From: Ovoidimarina sediminis | Lineage (GTDB): Bacteria; Pseudomonadota; Alphaproteobacteria; Rhodobacterales; Rhodobacteraceae | Direction: 5' to 3' | Assembly (NCBI RefSeq): GCF_032586175.1 | Contig: NZ_JAWHTE010000009.1 | Span: forward strand, 1 to 64,000 | DNA: 64,000 nt | Part shown: in pieces, positions 8,553 through 15,672 of the stretch | How the letters are laid out: every line of letters starts with the position of its first letter | Numbering within the stretch: the stretch's first letter is position 1 | Program-made: the position numbers and the translations under genes | The notes under the pieces: generated by a model | Seen by the model: the letters and a program-made list of their open reading frames with translations, nothing else | Databases searched by the model: none | Told to the model about the DNA's origin: nothing

Positions 8553-9638
8553 TCACACGGCGAGGGCCATTCCGATGTTTCGATCGGGATGTGCGAACAG
8601 GTTCCCGGCACAGGGGTAGCGCGCCAGGATATCGGGGCCGGTGGGAAGGCGATCGGCGAGGAAGGTGCCGTTTTCCCAGAAGGCCACGCCGTCCACGACA
8701 ATCGTGGGATCGAACACGTTCCAGCTTATTTCGCCGGGCGCGTAGGCCCCGCAGGTGTGAAAGTGAAGTACGCGCGGATTGCCGAAGGCGGTGCCGCCCC
8801 AACGTTCGAAGTTGTCGCGCATGTTCCAGGGATAGGCGCATCCGGGGTGTATGCCCGCATGCCAGGAATGAACGAAGTTTCGATCTATGTTCAACGCGGT
8901 GGAGACACGGTCGTAATGCGCTTCGGCGCGGGCCACATCCACGCGGTTTCCGCTGAATCCGGACAGGCGGCCGTTCTCCATCAGGGCGAAGACGGGTGCA
9001 TCAAATTCCAGCGTATAACCTTCGTAGTATTTTGACCCGGTTCCGGTGAGGAAACTCAGTGCAACCCTGCCCGAGAAGCTGTGGGCGGGGACCGGTGTGA
9101 ACACCGACATCGGAAACCGTGTGACGGTGGTGTCGCCTGCAGCGCTAAGGTCCATTTTGGGGCGGCCCGTCACGTTCGTGCCCCGGGGGCAGGTGATACT
9201 TATCTCTGAAGCGGAAGCGAGGACCGTGTTCACCGCAGTTTTGAGTTCGAGAAATGCCGCGTGGTGGGCCGTCGAGAAGCCCGAGCCCAGAAGCTCGCGC
9301 GAGTGTGCGAAGCTGACGACGATCTTCTTTCCGGGCGGCATATCGGAAAACCGAAGCTGATCCCCGAGCCGTGCGAGGAACAGGACTATGTCCGCCGCCA
9401 TCATGCGCTTCCTGAGATCGGGTGTCAGGTGCGGGTTGCCGGGGTCGAAGCCGACATCGATGGTGTCTACGGAAAGCCCGAGTTGCCGGGCCGCGTCGCT
9501 TACGATCCTGACGCTGTCGGCATCGAAATACCCGAACTTCGCCGGCTCGTAGGCGATCAGCAGCCGGTCTCCCGCAGCCGCATGTGCGCAGTTTACCAGC
9601 AGGTTGCGCGCGCCGCGTTCGGGCGTCTGGTGGACCAT
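8553..9638 (-). CDS. NicX / M29-aminopeptidase-fold protein
   Basis: This protein of about 361 residues resembles the M29 (aminopeptidase T) fold that includes the iron-dependent ring-cleaving enzyme 2,5-dihydroxypyridine dioxygenase NicX. Candidate metal ligands lie in the C-terminal third: GIHPGCAYPWN, VLHFHTCG and VFDPTIVVDG, with an acidic residue in FALMENGRLSG. The ATG at 9638 has GGAG 6 bases upstream; the frame also opens at GTG 9650 inside that ribosome site. It heads a minus-strand group with the di-iron hydroxylase and ferredoxin and faces the LysR gene. Ring opening of a hydroxylated N-heterocycle is an attractive role, but a peptidase or hydrolase role is not excluded. Confidence 0.55.
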   Translation of the reverse strand: MVHQTPERGARNLLVNCAHAAAGDRLLIAYEPAKFGYFDADSVRIVSDAARQLGLSVDTIDVGFDPGNPHLTPDLRKRMMAADIVLFLARLGDQLRFSDMPPGKKIVVSFAHSRELLGSGFSTAHHAAFLELKTAVNTVLASASEISITCPRGTNVTGRPKMDLSAAGDTTVTRFPMSVFTPVPAHSFSGRVALSFLTGTGSKYYEGYTLEFDAPVFALMENGRLSGFSGNRVDVARAEAHYDRVSTALNIDRNFVHSWHAGIHPGCAYPWNMRDNFERWGGTAFGNPRVLHFHTCGAYAPGEISWNVFDPTIVVDGVAFWENGTFLADRLPTGPDILARYPCAGNLFAHPDRNIGMALAV

Positions 9639-9719
9639 AGGCAACTCCACTTGGCTTGTTCGTTGGAGAGGTTACGATCTGTTAACGTCGTGGCCTATTG
9701 GAAATTCGGAATAGCTGCC

Positions 9720-9734
9720 ATAAGACTCACTTAT
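9720..9734. promoter_or_regulatory. LysR-type operator, first copy
   Basis: The sequence ATAAG-ACTCA-CTTAT is a perfect 5-bp-arm palindrome containing the T-N11-A pattern of LysR-family sites. It abuts the ATG of the LysR gene and lies 82 bases before the NicX-like start, so it could mediate autoregulation and control of the divergent gene. The same element, with one change, recurs at 10660-10674. Confidence 0.65.
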
Positions 9735-10655
9735 ATGATCCTGAACCTGCCATACTCGGCGCTGCGGGCTTTCGAAGCGGTCGTCCGTCATTCCGGGTTC
9801 TCTCCGGCCGCCGATGAGCTCGGCATCAGCCAAAGCGCCGTCAGCCAGCATGTCCGGGCGCTGGAAGAGTGGACCGGGCGGGAGTTGCTGGTGCGTGGGG
9901 CGCGCCAATCCGCACCAACACGGGACGGCGAGCAGCTTGCCAGGGCAATCGCCGAAGGCCTGGGCGGGATTTCCGACGTCTGCAACCGGCTGCGCGAGAG
10001 GACCCGGAGCGACCGGACAATCGTGATTTCCTGCCTGCCGGGATTTGCCTTCAACTGGCTGTTCCCAAGGCTTTTGCATTTCGATCTGGCGCATCCCGAT
10101 CTTTCCATTTCGATTGCGACCGATACCGGCCAGCAGCCGTTCTCCGGTGCGTCGGCCGATGTCGGCATTCGCTATGGAGTAGGGGATTTCTCGGGGCTTC
10201 AGGTGGATTTGCTTATGACCGAGCGGTTGTTTCCCGTCTGTGCGCCCGACCTGAGCCCAAGACCCGAGAGCATCGAGGACCTGGCGCAGCATACGCTTCT
10301 GGTGGACGAGAACCTTCACCACGGCAAATTTAGCCCGACGTGGGAATTCTGGGCGCGGCAATGCGGTGTTGCGCTGCCCGATACGGTTCGCACGCGACAG
10401 CTGGGCCAATCCAACATGGTCGTCCAGGCCGCCATCGAGGGGCTGGGCGTGGCATTGGGGCGTGAACCGCTGGTGATAGATGCGCTGTCCGCCGGGCGGT
10501 TGATTCGGCCGTTACCGCATATGACGGATTCGCCGCTTTCCTACTGGTTGGTGCGCCGCCCGGACGCAAAGCCCGGCCGGAAGGTCGAAGAGTTCCTGAA
10601 CTGGATCAAAAGCGAGACCGCGGCGCTTCCGGATCTGCCAGCGGCCATGGGTTAA
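9735..10655 (+). CDS. LysR-family regulator, GcvA-like
   Basis: This 306-residue regulator has an N-terminal winged HTH (residues about 6-65, including SPAADELGISQSAVSQHVRALEEW) and a periplasmic-binding-protein-like effector domain (about 92-295). The opening LPYSALRAFEAVVRHSGF is characteristic of the GcvA/AmpR branch. The ATG at 9735 abuts an operator-like palindrome and has no Shine-Dalgarno sequence, so a leaderless mRNA is possible. A matching palindrome just after the gene sits in front of the Rieske-oxygenase/P450 operon, making those genes and the divergent NicX-like gene the likely regulon. The effector is unknown. Confidence 0.85.
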   Translation: MILNLPYSALRAFEAVVRHSGFSPAADELGISQSAVSQHVRALEEWTGRELLVRGARQSAPTRDGEQLARAIAEGLGGISDVCNRLRERTRSDRTIVISCLPGFAFNWLFPRLLHFDLAHPDLSISIATDTGQQPFSGASADVGIRYGVGDFSGLQVDLLMTERLFPVCAPDLSPRPESIEDLAQHTLLVDENLHHGKFSPTWEFWARQCGVALPDTVRTRQLGQSNMVVQAAIEGLGVALGREPLVIDALSAGRLIRPLPHMTDSPLSYWLVRRPDAKPGRKVEEFLNWIKSETAALPDLPAAMG

Positions 10656-10659
10656 CGTG

Positions 10660-10674
10660 ATAAGCCTCACTTAT
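10660..10674. promoter_or_regulatory. LysR-type operator, second copy
   Basis: ATAAG-CCTCA-CTTAT, followed like the first copy by AT, repeats the 9720-9734 palindrome; 16 of 17 bases are shared from 9720 and 10660. It starts 5 bases after the LysR stop and lies 85 bases before the Rieske oxygenase ATG, the normal distance for a LysR activator site. Confidence 0.65.
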
Positions 10675-10758
10675 ATCGAGCATTATCAATCAGGCATGGT
10701 GCAAACTGTGCCCCGTGCAATAATGCGCCACGCCGACCCGCTGTCTGGAGGATAGCCA

Positions 10759-11805
10759 ATGTACCTGAGAAACTGCTGGTATGTCGTCGCATGGAGCAAG
10801 GATATCGGCCGTGACCTGAAGGCCGAAACCTATCTGGGCGAGAAGATCGTTCTTTATCGGCAGCAGGACGGAACGCCCGTCGCGCTGGAAGACGCCTGCC
10901 CGCACAGGAAATTGCCCTTGTCGAAAGGCAATCTCAAAGGCGACCTCGTTGAGTGCGGCTATCACGGGCTGACCTTCGATTGCACGGGCAGGTGCATCGA
11001 CAGCCCGACCCAGCGGGGAATGACACCCCGCCGGGCGGTCGTGCGGTCTTACCCGGTCGTCGACCGGTACCGGTTTCTCTGGATGTGGATGGGCGATCCC
11101 GCGCTCGCGGATCCCGACAAGATCTTTCCCATCGAGAATTTCGATGACGAAAGCTGGGGCAAGACCGATGGCGGGGTGATGGACATCGATTGCAACTATC
11201 TTTGGGTGTGCGACAACCTGCTTGACCCAAGCCACGTGGCCTGGGTTCACGTTTCGTCCTTCGCAGGGGCCGGGACCGATGAAGAACCCCTGAATGTCGA
11301 GAAGACCGATCGCGGCGTCGTCGTGTCCCGCTGGATCGAAAACAAACCTCCCTCGCCATACTACGCCAAGCTCGTGACCTTCGAGGGGGACTGTGACAGG
11401 CTTCAGCACTATGAAATGTGCCTGCCCGCGATCGGGTTGAACAAATCGATCTATACCCCCGTTGGCACGGGAGGGTACGGCCGGGACCCGGTGGACGACA
11501 CCTTCATCAACATCAGCTACAATTTCATGACGCCGATCGATGAAGACCGAACCCGGTATTTCTGGTTCCAGCACCGGAATGGCCGACCGAATGATCCGGA
11601 GATCTCGGAATTCATGAATGACGGCGCGCGCATGGCGTTTCTGGAAGACAAGGAAGTGCTTGAGGAGGTTCATATCGGGATGAAGAATGCCGTCACCCCG
11701 CATATCGATCTGGGCCTCGATGCCGGGGCGAAGCAGTTCCGGCTGACGCTTGAGCGCGCGATTTCCGCCGAAGCCGAAGAAGGGGCGCTTGCCGCGACCG
11801 CATGA
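10759..11805 (+). CDS. Rieske non-heme iron oxygenase, alpha subunit
   Basis: This 348-residue oxygenase is of the vanillate O-demethylase/Pdo type. The Rieske domain occupies residues about 3-105 with CPHRKLPLS and CGYHG. The mononuclear iron site is DNLLDPSHVAWVH (Asp-x2-His-x4-His with the bridging Asp). Enzymes of this group use O2 and reductase-supplied electrons to remove O- or N-methyl groups or to hydroxylate rings. The gene is first in an operon with the P450, whose ATG is 4 bases after its stop codon. No flavin reductase lies beside it, so the ferredoxin at 7128 or an unlinked reductase must supply electrons. The substrate is unknown. Confidence 0.88.
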   Translation: MYLRNCWYVVAWSKDIGRDLKAETYLGEKIVLYRQQDGTPVALEDACPHRKLPLSKGNLKGDLVECGYHGLTFDCTGRCIDSPTQRGMTPRRAVVRSYPVVDRYRFLWMWMGDPALADPDKIFPIENFDDESWGKTDGGVMDIDCNYLWVCDNLLDPSHVAWVHVSSFAGAGTDEEPLNVEKTDRGVVVSRWIENKPPSPYYAKLVTFEGDCDRLQHYEMCLPAIGLNKSIYTPVGTGGYGRDPVDDTFINISYNFMTPIDEDRTRYFWFQHRNGRPNDPEISEFMNDGARMAFLEDKEVLEEVHIGMKNAVTPHIDLGLDAGAKQFRLTLERAISAEAEEGALAATA

Positions 11806-11809
11806 GCAT

Positions 11810-13018
11810 ATGAACGCCACCCTGCACGAAAGCCTGTCTGATCTTCCGGTTCTGGACTTTGGATCTGCCGCTTATCGAAGCGCGCCGTTCGAAACGCTTT
11901 CGGAATGGTCGCAGAACTGGAAAATCGCGCAGAGTGTGCGGGGGGTCGAGCTTCTGGATTACGATATCTGCCGCCGGGCGATCCTCGACCGGCGGTTGGG
12001 CACGGGACACCCGAAGCTTATGGACGTTCTGGGTCTGCCGGAAGGGCGGCCTCTGGATTACAAGCGAAACTCGATCTCGTACTACAACCGGGGTGACCGC
12101 AGGCGGGATCTGCGGCGGCCCGTGACCGGTCTTTTGGATGAGGGCGCGACGGAGGAGTTCCGTGCCGTCATCAGGTCGATCGTCGAGCGCGTGGTGGATG
12201 CGATCCCCACCGGACATTCGGTTGAACTGATACCGGCCCTTTGCGATCCGATCCCCTCGGCGCTTTATTGTCACTGGGTTGGTGCGCCGTTCGAGGATGC
12301 GGCTTTCGTGGCGCGGACGTCGCACACGGTGCAGCAGGTTCACAGCCGCATTCCCGAGCATACGCCGGCGATCGTGGAGGCGTTCGAGGCGCTGATCGAC
12401 TATGTGGATGCGCGGATCGCGGAGGCGCGTGACAATCCGGGCGACAACCTGATCTCCAAGCTGATCCGAGCCGAAGAGGCGGGGCAGCTGAGTTCGCATG
12501 ACCTGCGGAACTGGGTGATCAAGATGGCCGAGGCGAACACGGACAACTCTTCGCATCAGATCGGGATTGCGGTGATCGAACTTGCGTCGCGCCCCGATAT
12601 CTGGAAGCGCCTGGGGGAAGATCCCTCGCTTGTCCCGCAGGCCGTGCGGGAGGTGATGCGGTATCATCCGCGCACCATATCGACCTCTCGCGAGGTTCTG
12701 GAGGATACGGAAATTGCGGACACGTTCCTGCCGGCGGGAACCCCTGTCTTTGCCAATATTGGGGCGACCCACTGGGATGACCGGTATTATGCCGCGCCGG
12801 ACAGCTTTGACATCGATCGGCAGGAAGAGCCGCCCCATCTGAACTTCGGCGGGGGTGTGTTTTCCTGTATCGGGCGCTTTGTCATCACGGCAGAGGTCGA
12901 GGAGGTGATCCGCCTTCTTGCGAAACGCTTCCCCAACCTGTCGCTTGAGAAAACCGGTTTCTCCCATTCCCCGATGTTCACGTCGGTGACCGATTTGACG
13001 GTGCGGCTTGACCCGTAG
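11810..13018 (+). CDS. cytochrome P450 with Asn in place of the I-helix Thr
   Basis: This 402-residue soluble bacterial P450 has an ExxR motif at 281-284 (EVMR) and the heme-ligand loop FGGGVFSCIGR, with the thiolate Cys at 353. The I-helix reads ANTDNSS at 242-248: the acid is present (Asp245), but the following, usually conserved, Thr is Asn246. A similar Asn replaces Thr in P450cin (CYP176A1). The ATG at 11810 is 4 bases after the Rieske oxygenase stop, so the two oxygenases are co-expressed. Redox partners are not adjacent. The substrate is undetermined; dealkylation or hydroxylation of the same compound as the Rieske enzyme is a reasonable guess. Confidence 0.88.
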   Translation: MNATLHESLSDLPVLDFGSAAYRSAPFETLSEWSQNWKIAQSVRGVELLDYDICRRAILDRRLGTGHPKLMDVLGLPEGRPLDYKRNSISYYNRGDRRRDLRRPVTGLLDEGATEEFRAVIRSIVERVVDAIPTGHSVELIPALCDPIPSALYCHWVGAPFEDAAFVARTSHTVQQVHSRIPEHTPAIVEAFEALIDYVDARIAEARDNPGDNLISKLIRAEEAGQLSSHDLRNWVIKMAEANTDNSSHQIGIAVIELASRPDIWKRLGEDPSLVPQAVREVMRYHPRTISTSREVLEDTEIADTFLPAGTPVFANIGATHWDDRYYAAPDSFDIDRQEEPPHLNFGGGVFSCIGRFVITAEVEEVIRLLAKRFPNLSLEKTGFSHSPMFTSVTDLTVRLDP

Positions 13019-13023
13019 GTGAG

Positions 13024-13043
13024 GGGCCGGCGCGCGCCGGCCC
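13024..13043. terminator. GC-rich hairpin between convergent P450 and PhyH genes
   Basis: A perfect 20-base palindrome (GGGCCGGC, GCGC, GCCGGCCC) lies 6 bases after the P450 stop and 8 bases before the end of the convergent dioxygenase gene. There is no T tract, but its position suits a bidirectional transcription end. Confidence 0.55.
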
Positions 13044-13050
13044 AGACGCT

Positions 13051-13839
13051 CTATGCGGCCTCGTAGATCACCGGGAAACGGCCGCCTCTGAACGCATCGC
13101 CCCTGGTCAGGGTGTCATCGTGAAGCCATTCGGTCACCTCGTCGCGAGGGTCATAGGTTGCCCCTTCGACGGCAAAGCGGATCGCATAGCCGCGCCTGCG
13201 ATGGGTCGACGTGCGGTTGCCCATCGCCGAATGGACCGTCATTCCGTCGAAGGCGAGCGCGTCGCCGGGTTCCATCCTCTCGAAGTGGAAAATGTCATAC
13301 TGGCTTCGGTTCGCCTCGAAATCGGGCATGTCGATGTAGTCGGGATTGTCCTTTTCGAGATAGTGTAGGAAGGCGCCCAACTGATCGGTTCTGAAAGGCC
13401 GGTACCTTGCACCCCAAGCGTGAGAGCCGCGCACGAACTCAAGCGCGCCATTGTCGGGATCCACCGGGTCCAGCGCGATCCACATCGTCATGATCGGCCC
13501 CTGGACCGGCCAGTATGGCTGGTCGGTGTGCCAGCCGGTCTGGGTTTTGGTGCCGGGTTCCTTGGCAAAGATCTGGTCATAGATCAGCGAGGTCCATGAA
13601 CTGTTCGCCACTTCGGCCACGCGCCTGCCGATGTCGGATGTCAGGCAATAGTCCTGAAAGATCCCGGGGGTTTCGCGCATGTTCTTGTAGGCGAAGTACC
13701 TTTCACCTTTCTGTACCTCGGCATCGACCGCGTGGCGGAGCTTTTCCAACCACTCTTCCTGCAGGACCTGCCTGAGCAATACGACGCCGTCACGCGCGTA
13801 GGCTTCGCGCACGGACTTGATATCTGGTGTTAATGTCAT
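13051..13839 (-). CDS. phytanoyl-CoA dioxygenase (PhyH) family Fe(II)/2-oxoglutarate oxygenase
   Basis: This 262-residue dioxygenase has the HxD facial triad: WHTDQPYWP gives His and Asp, and the distal His lies in GMTVHSAMGN. An Arg for 2-oxoglutarate is in RRRGYAIRF. The family includes phytanoyl-CoA and ectoine hydroxylases and many small-molecule hydroxylases and demethylases. It is monocistronic on the minus strand, between the P450 and the sarcosine-oxidase operon, and completes a set of four different O2-activating enzymes within 6.4 kb. Nothing in the sequence identifies the substrate. Confidence 0.85.
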   Translation of the reverse strand: MTLTPDIKSVREAYARDGVVLLRQVLQEEWLEKLRHAVDAEVQKGERYFAYKNMRETPGIFQDYCLTSDIGRRVAEVANSSWTSLIYDQIFAKEPGTKTQTGWHTDQPYWPVQGPIMTMWIALDPVDPDNGALEFVRGSHAWGARYRPFRTDQLGAFLHYLEKDNPDYIDMPDFEANRSQYDIFHFERMEPGDALAFDGMTVHSAMGNRTSTHRRRGYAIRFAVEGATYDPRDEVTEWLHDDTLTRGDAFRGGRFPVIYEAA

Positions 13840-14111
13840 CGTTCGGTTCGTCCATTCTGCCGCCCACGTTTCGACGAGCGGATGTCAGAAGGGGCGGTTT
13901 GCGCCCGGTTCATGGTGGATTCAGACAGACGTGGAGCTTCGGCAGTTCAGGATGAAACATGGCCATCCGGAGCGTGCCGACCATTTGCCGGTGAACCGGC
14001 GATGGAACTGATGTGCGCGAAGCATCATGTGCGAAAGCCTACGCTATTTTCAAGGTTCGGCCTAGAGAGGCCATCAGCGGAATTTCTGCGCCGGAGCCAC
14101 AGGATCGCGCA
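13840..14111. other. intergenic stretch without a gene
   Basis: These bases lie between the start of the PhyH gene (minus) and the promoter of soxB. Short frames here show no family resemblance and no ribosome-binding site. Apart from the soxB promoter at its right end and, presumably, the PhyH promoter near 13850-13900, I see nothing specific. Confidence 0.6.
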
Positions 14112-14147
14112 TTGACGCGGTTTCCGCATCAGTAAATAATATTACTG
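14112..14147 (+). promoter_or_regulatory. soxB promoter with overlapping palindrome
   Basis: TTGACG (14112-14117) and AATAAT (14135-14140) are separated by exactly 17 bases and each match the sigma-70 consensus at five of six positions. The palindrome CAGTAAATAATATTACTG (14130-14147, 6-bp arms) covers the -10 element and the predicted start site, a position suited to repression. The ATG at 14150 lies about 9 bases after the -10 box, so the message would have virtually no leader. Confidence 0.7.
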
Positions 14148-14149
14148 TC

Positions 14150-15400
14150 ATGCAAAGATATTCGATCCTCTCGCTCGCGAAAAATGCGCTTTCGGGGCAT
14201 CGCGGCTGGCAACCGGCCTGGCGCAGCCATCCCTTGAAGGATCGTTACGAGGTTATCGTCATAGGGGCAGGGGGGCACGGTCTTGCGACCGCATATTACC
14301 TGGCCAGGGAGTTCGGCATAACGGACGTGGCCGTGCTGGAACGGGGGTGGCTTGGCGGGGGCAATATCGCGCGGAACACGGTGACGATCCGCTCGAATTA
14401 CCTGCGCGATGAATCGATCCCGTTCTACGTCAAGTCGGTCGCCCTTTACGAAGGCCTGACCCGGGAGCTGAACTTCAACATGATGCATTCCAAGCGCACC
14501 ATGATCGATGTGGTGCAGACCTGGCCGAAGCTGCGCGACCTGAGGCGGCGGCAGCTTGGCATGGACATCTATGGCTCAACCTATGAGCGGATCACGACCG
14601 AGGAGGTGCGCCGCCGGATCCCCGCGCTGACCGGGGGCGGCCCCGATGCGCGATTGCCCATCATCTGCGGCATGGTGCACACGGATGCGGGGGTGAACCG
14701 GCACGATGCGGTGGCCTGGGGCTATGCCCGCGCCGCGGATGCGCGCGGTGTTGAAATTCATCAGCAGACCCCTGTGACCGCGCTGATCCGGGGCGCCAAT
14801 GGCAGGATCGCGGGCGTGGAAACCAGCCGCGGCACCGTGAAGGCCGGGAAGGTCGTCGTCGCGGTTTCGGGGCACACAACAACGTTGACCGAGACGGTCG
14901 GTCTGAAACTGCCCCTGCGCACGATGAACCTGACCGCGTTCGTGTCGGAGCCCGTCAAACCCCTCGTCGATGTCATCGTGAATTGCCCCGACAGCGGGTT
15001 CTATTTCAGCCAGTCGGACAAGGGGGAGATGGTGATCGGCGGTGCACCGGACCAGGGGCAGAGCTTTCGCCGCGACATCAAGCAGCATGTGTTCGAGGAC
15101 ACGGTGACGGCCATGCTTTCGCTGTTTCCGAGCTTCAAGAAGCTGAAGCTCATGCGGCAATGGGGCGGGCATCTGGACATTGCCCACGATGCCTCTCCGA
15201 TCATGGATGAAACCGATGTGCCGGGCCTGTTCGTAACCGCTGGCTGGTGGGGCGGATACAAGGCGATTCCGGCCGGTGGCCTGACGCTTGCGCATCTGGT
15301 GGCCAAGGGCGTGCCGCATCCCCTGATGGCGCCGTTCACGATCAAGCGCTTTCGTCACCTGGATTTCGTAATGGAAACCGGCACCACGACGGCGCGATAG
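14150..15400 (+). CDS. soxB: sarcosine oxidase beta subunit
   Basis: This 416-residue flavoprotein subunit belongs to heterotetrameric sarcosine oxidase. It oxidises the N-methyl amine carbon of sarcosine or a related secondary amine, passing the methyl group to tetrahydrofolate in the alpha subunit and electrons to O2. The Rossmann motif is VIVIGAGGHGLATAYYLARE (about residues 35-55), and the NRHDAVAWGYA segment holds the His that carries covalent FMN in characterised SoxB. The N-terminus MQRYSILSL is the conserved family start, which supports ATG 14150 although no Shine-Dalgarno sequence precedes it. First gene of soxBDAG; no folate genes (glyA, purU, folD) accompany it here. Confidence 0.9.
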   Translation: MQRYSILSLAKNALSGHRGWQPAWRSHPLKDRYEVIVIGAGGHGLATAYYLAREFGITDVAVLERGWLGGGNIARNTVTIRSNYLRDESIPFYVKSVALYEGLTRELNFNMMHSKRTMIDVVQTWPKLRDLRRRQLGMDIYGSTYERITTEEVRRRIPALTGGGPDARLPIICGMVHTDAGVNRHDAVAWGYARAADARGVEIHQQTPVTALIRGANGRIAGVETSRGTVKAGKVVVAVSGHTTTLTETVGLKLPLRTMNLTAFVSEPVKPLVDVIVNCPDSGFYFSQSDKGEMVIGGAPDQGQSFRRDIKQHVFEDTVTAMLSLFPSFKKLKLMRQWGGHLDIAHDASPIMDETDVPGLFVTAGWWGGYKAIPAGGLTLAHLVAKGVPHPLMAPFTIKRFRHLDFVMETGTTTAR

Positions 15401-15414
15401 GACGGACTGGACCC

Positions 15415-15672
15415 ATGTTGCTTATTCCCTGCCCGTTCTGTGGCGCACGCACCGAAAGCGAATTTGCCTTTGGCGGGCCTGTGAAACCGGATCGTCCCGA
15501 CCCGAATGCAGTGAGCGACGAAGCCTGGGTGGAGTATGTCACGGTCGTTCCGAACCCCTATGGGCCGGTCCAGGAGCGGTGGTGGCACGTGCGCGGCTGC
15601 GGCACGTGGCTGACGATCTGGCGGGATACGCGGACCCATGAGATCGTGGAGGCCCCTGATGACGCAGGTTAA
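15415..15672 (+). CDS. soxD: sarcosine oxidase delta subunit
   Basis: This 85-residue zinc-binding subunit is of normal family size. The N-terminal CPFCG supplies two ligands, and WWHVRGCGTWLTIWRDT supplies the His and third Cys. It lies at the periphery of the SoxABDG complex as a structural subunit. The ATG at 15415 comes 14 bases after soxB, and its end overlaps the start of soxA by 14 bases, which indicates coupled translation. Confidence 0.9.
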   Translation: MLLIPCPFCGARTESEFAFGGPVKPDRPDPNAVSDEAWVEYVTVVPNPYGPVQERWWHVRGCGTWLTIWRDTRTHEIVEAPDDAG

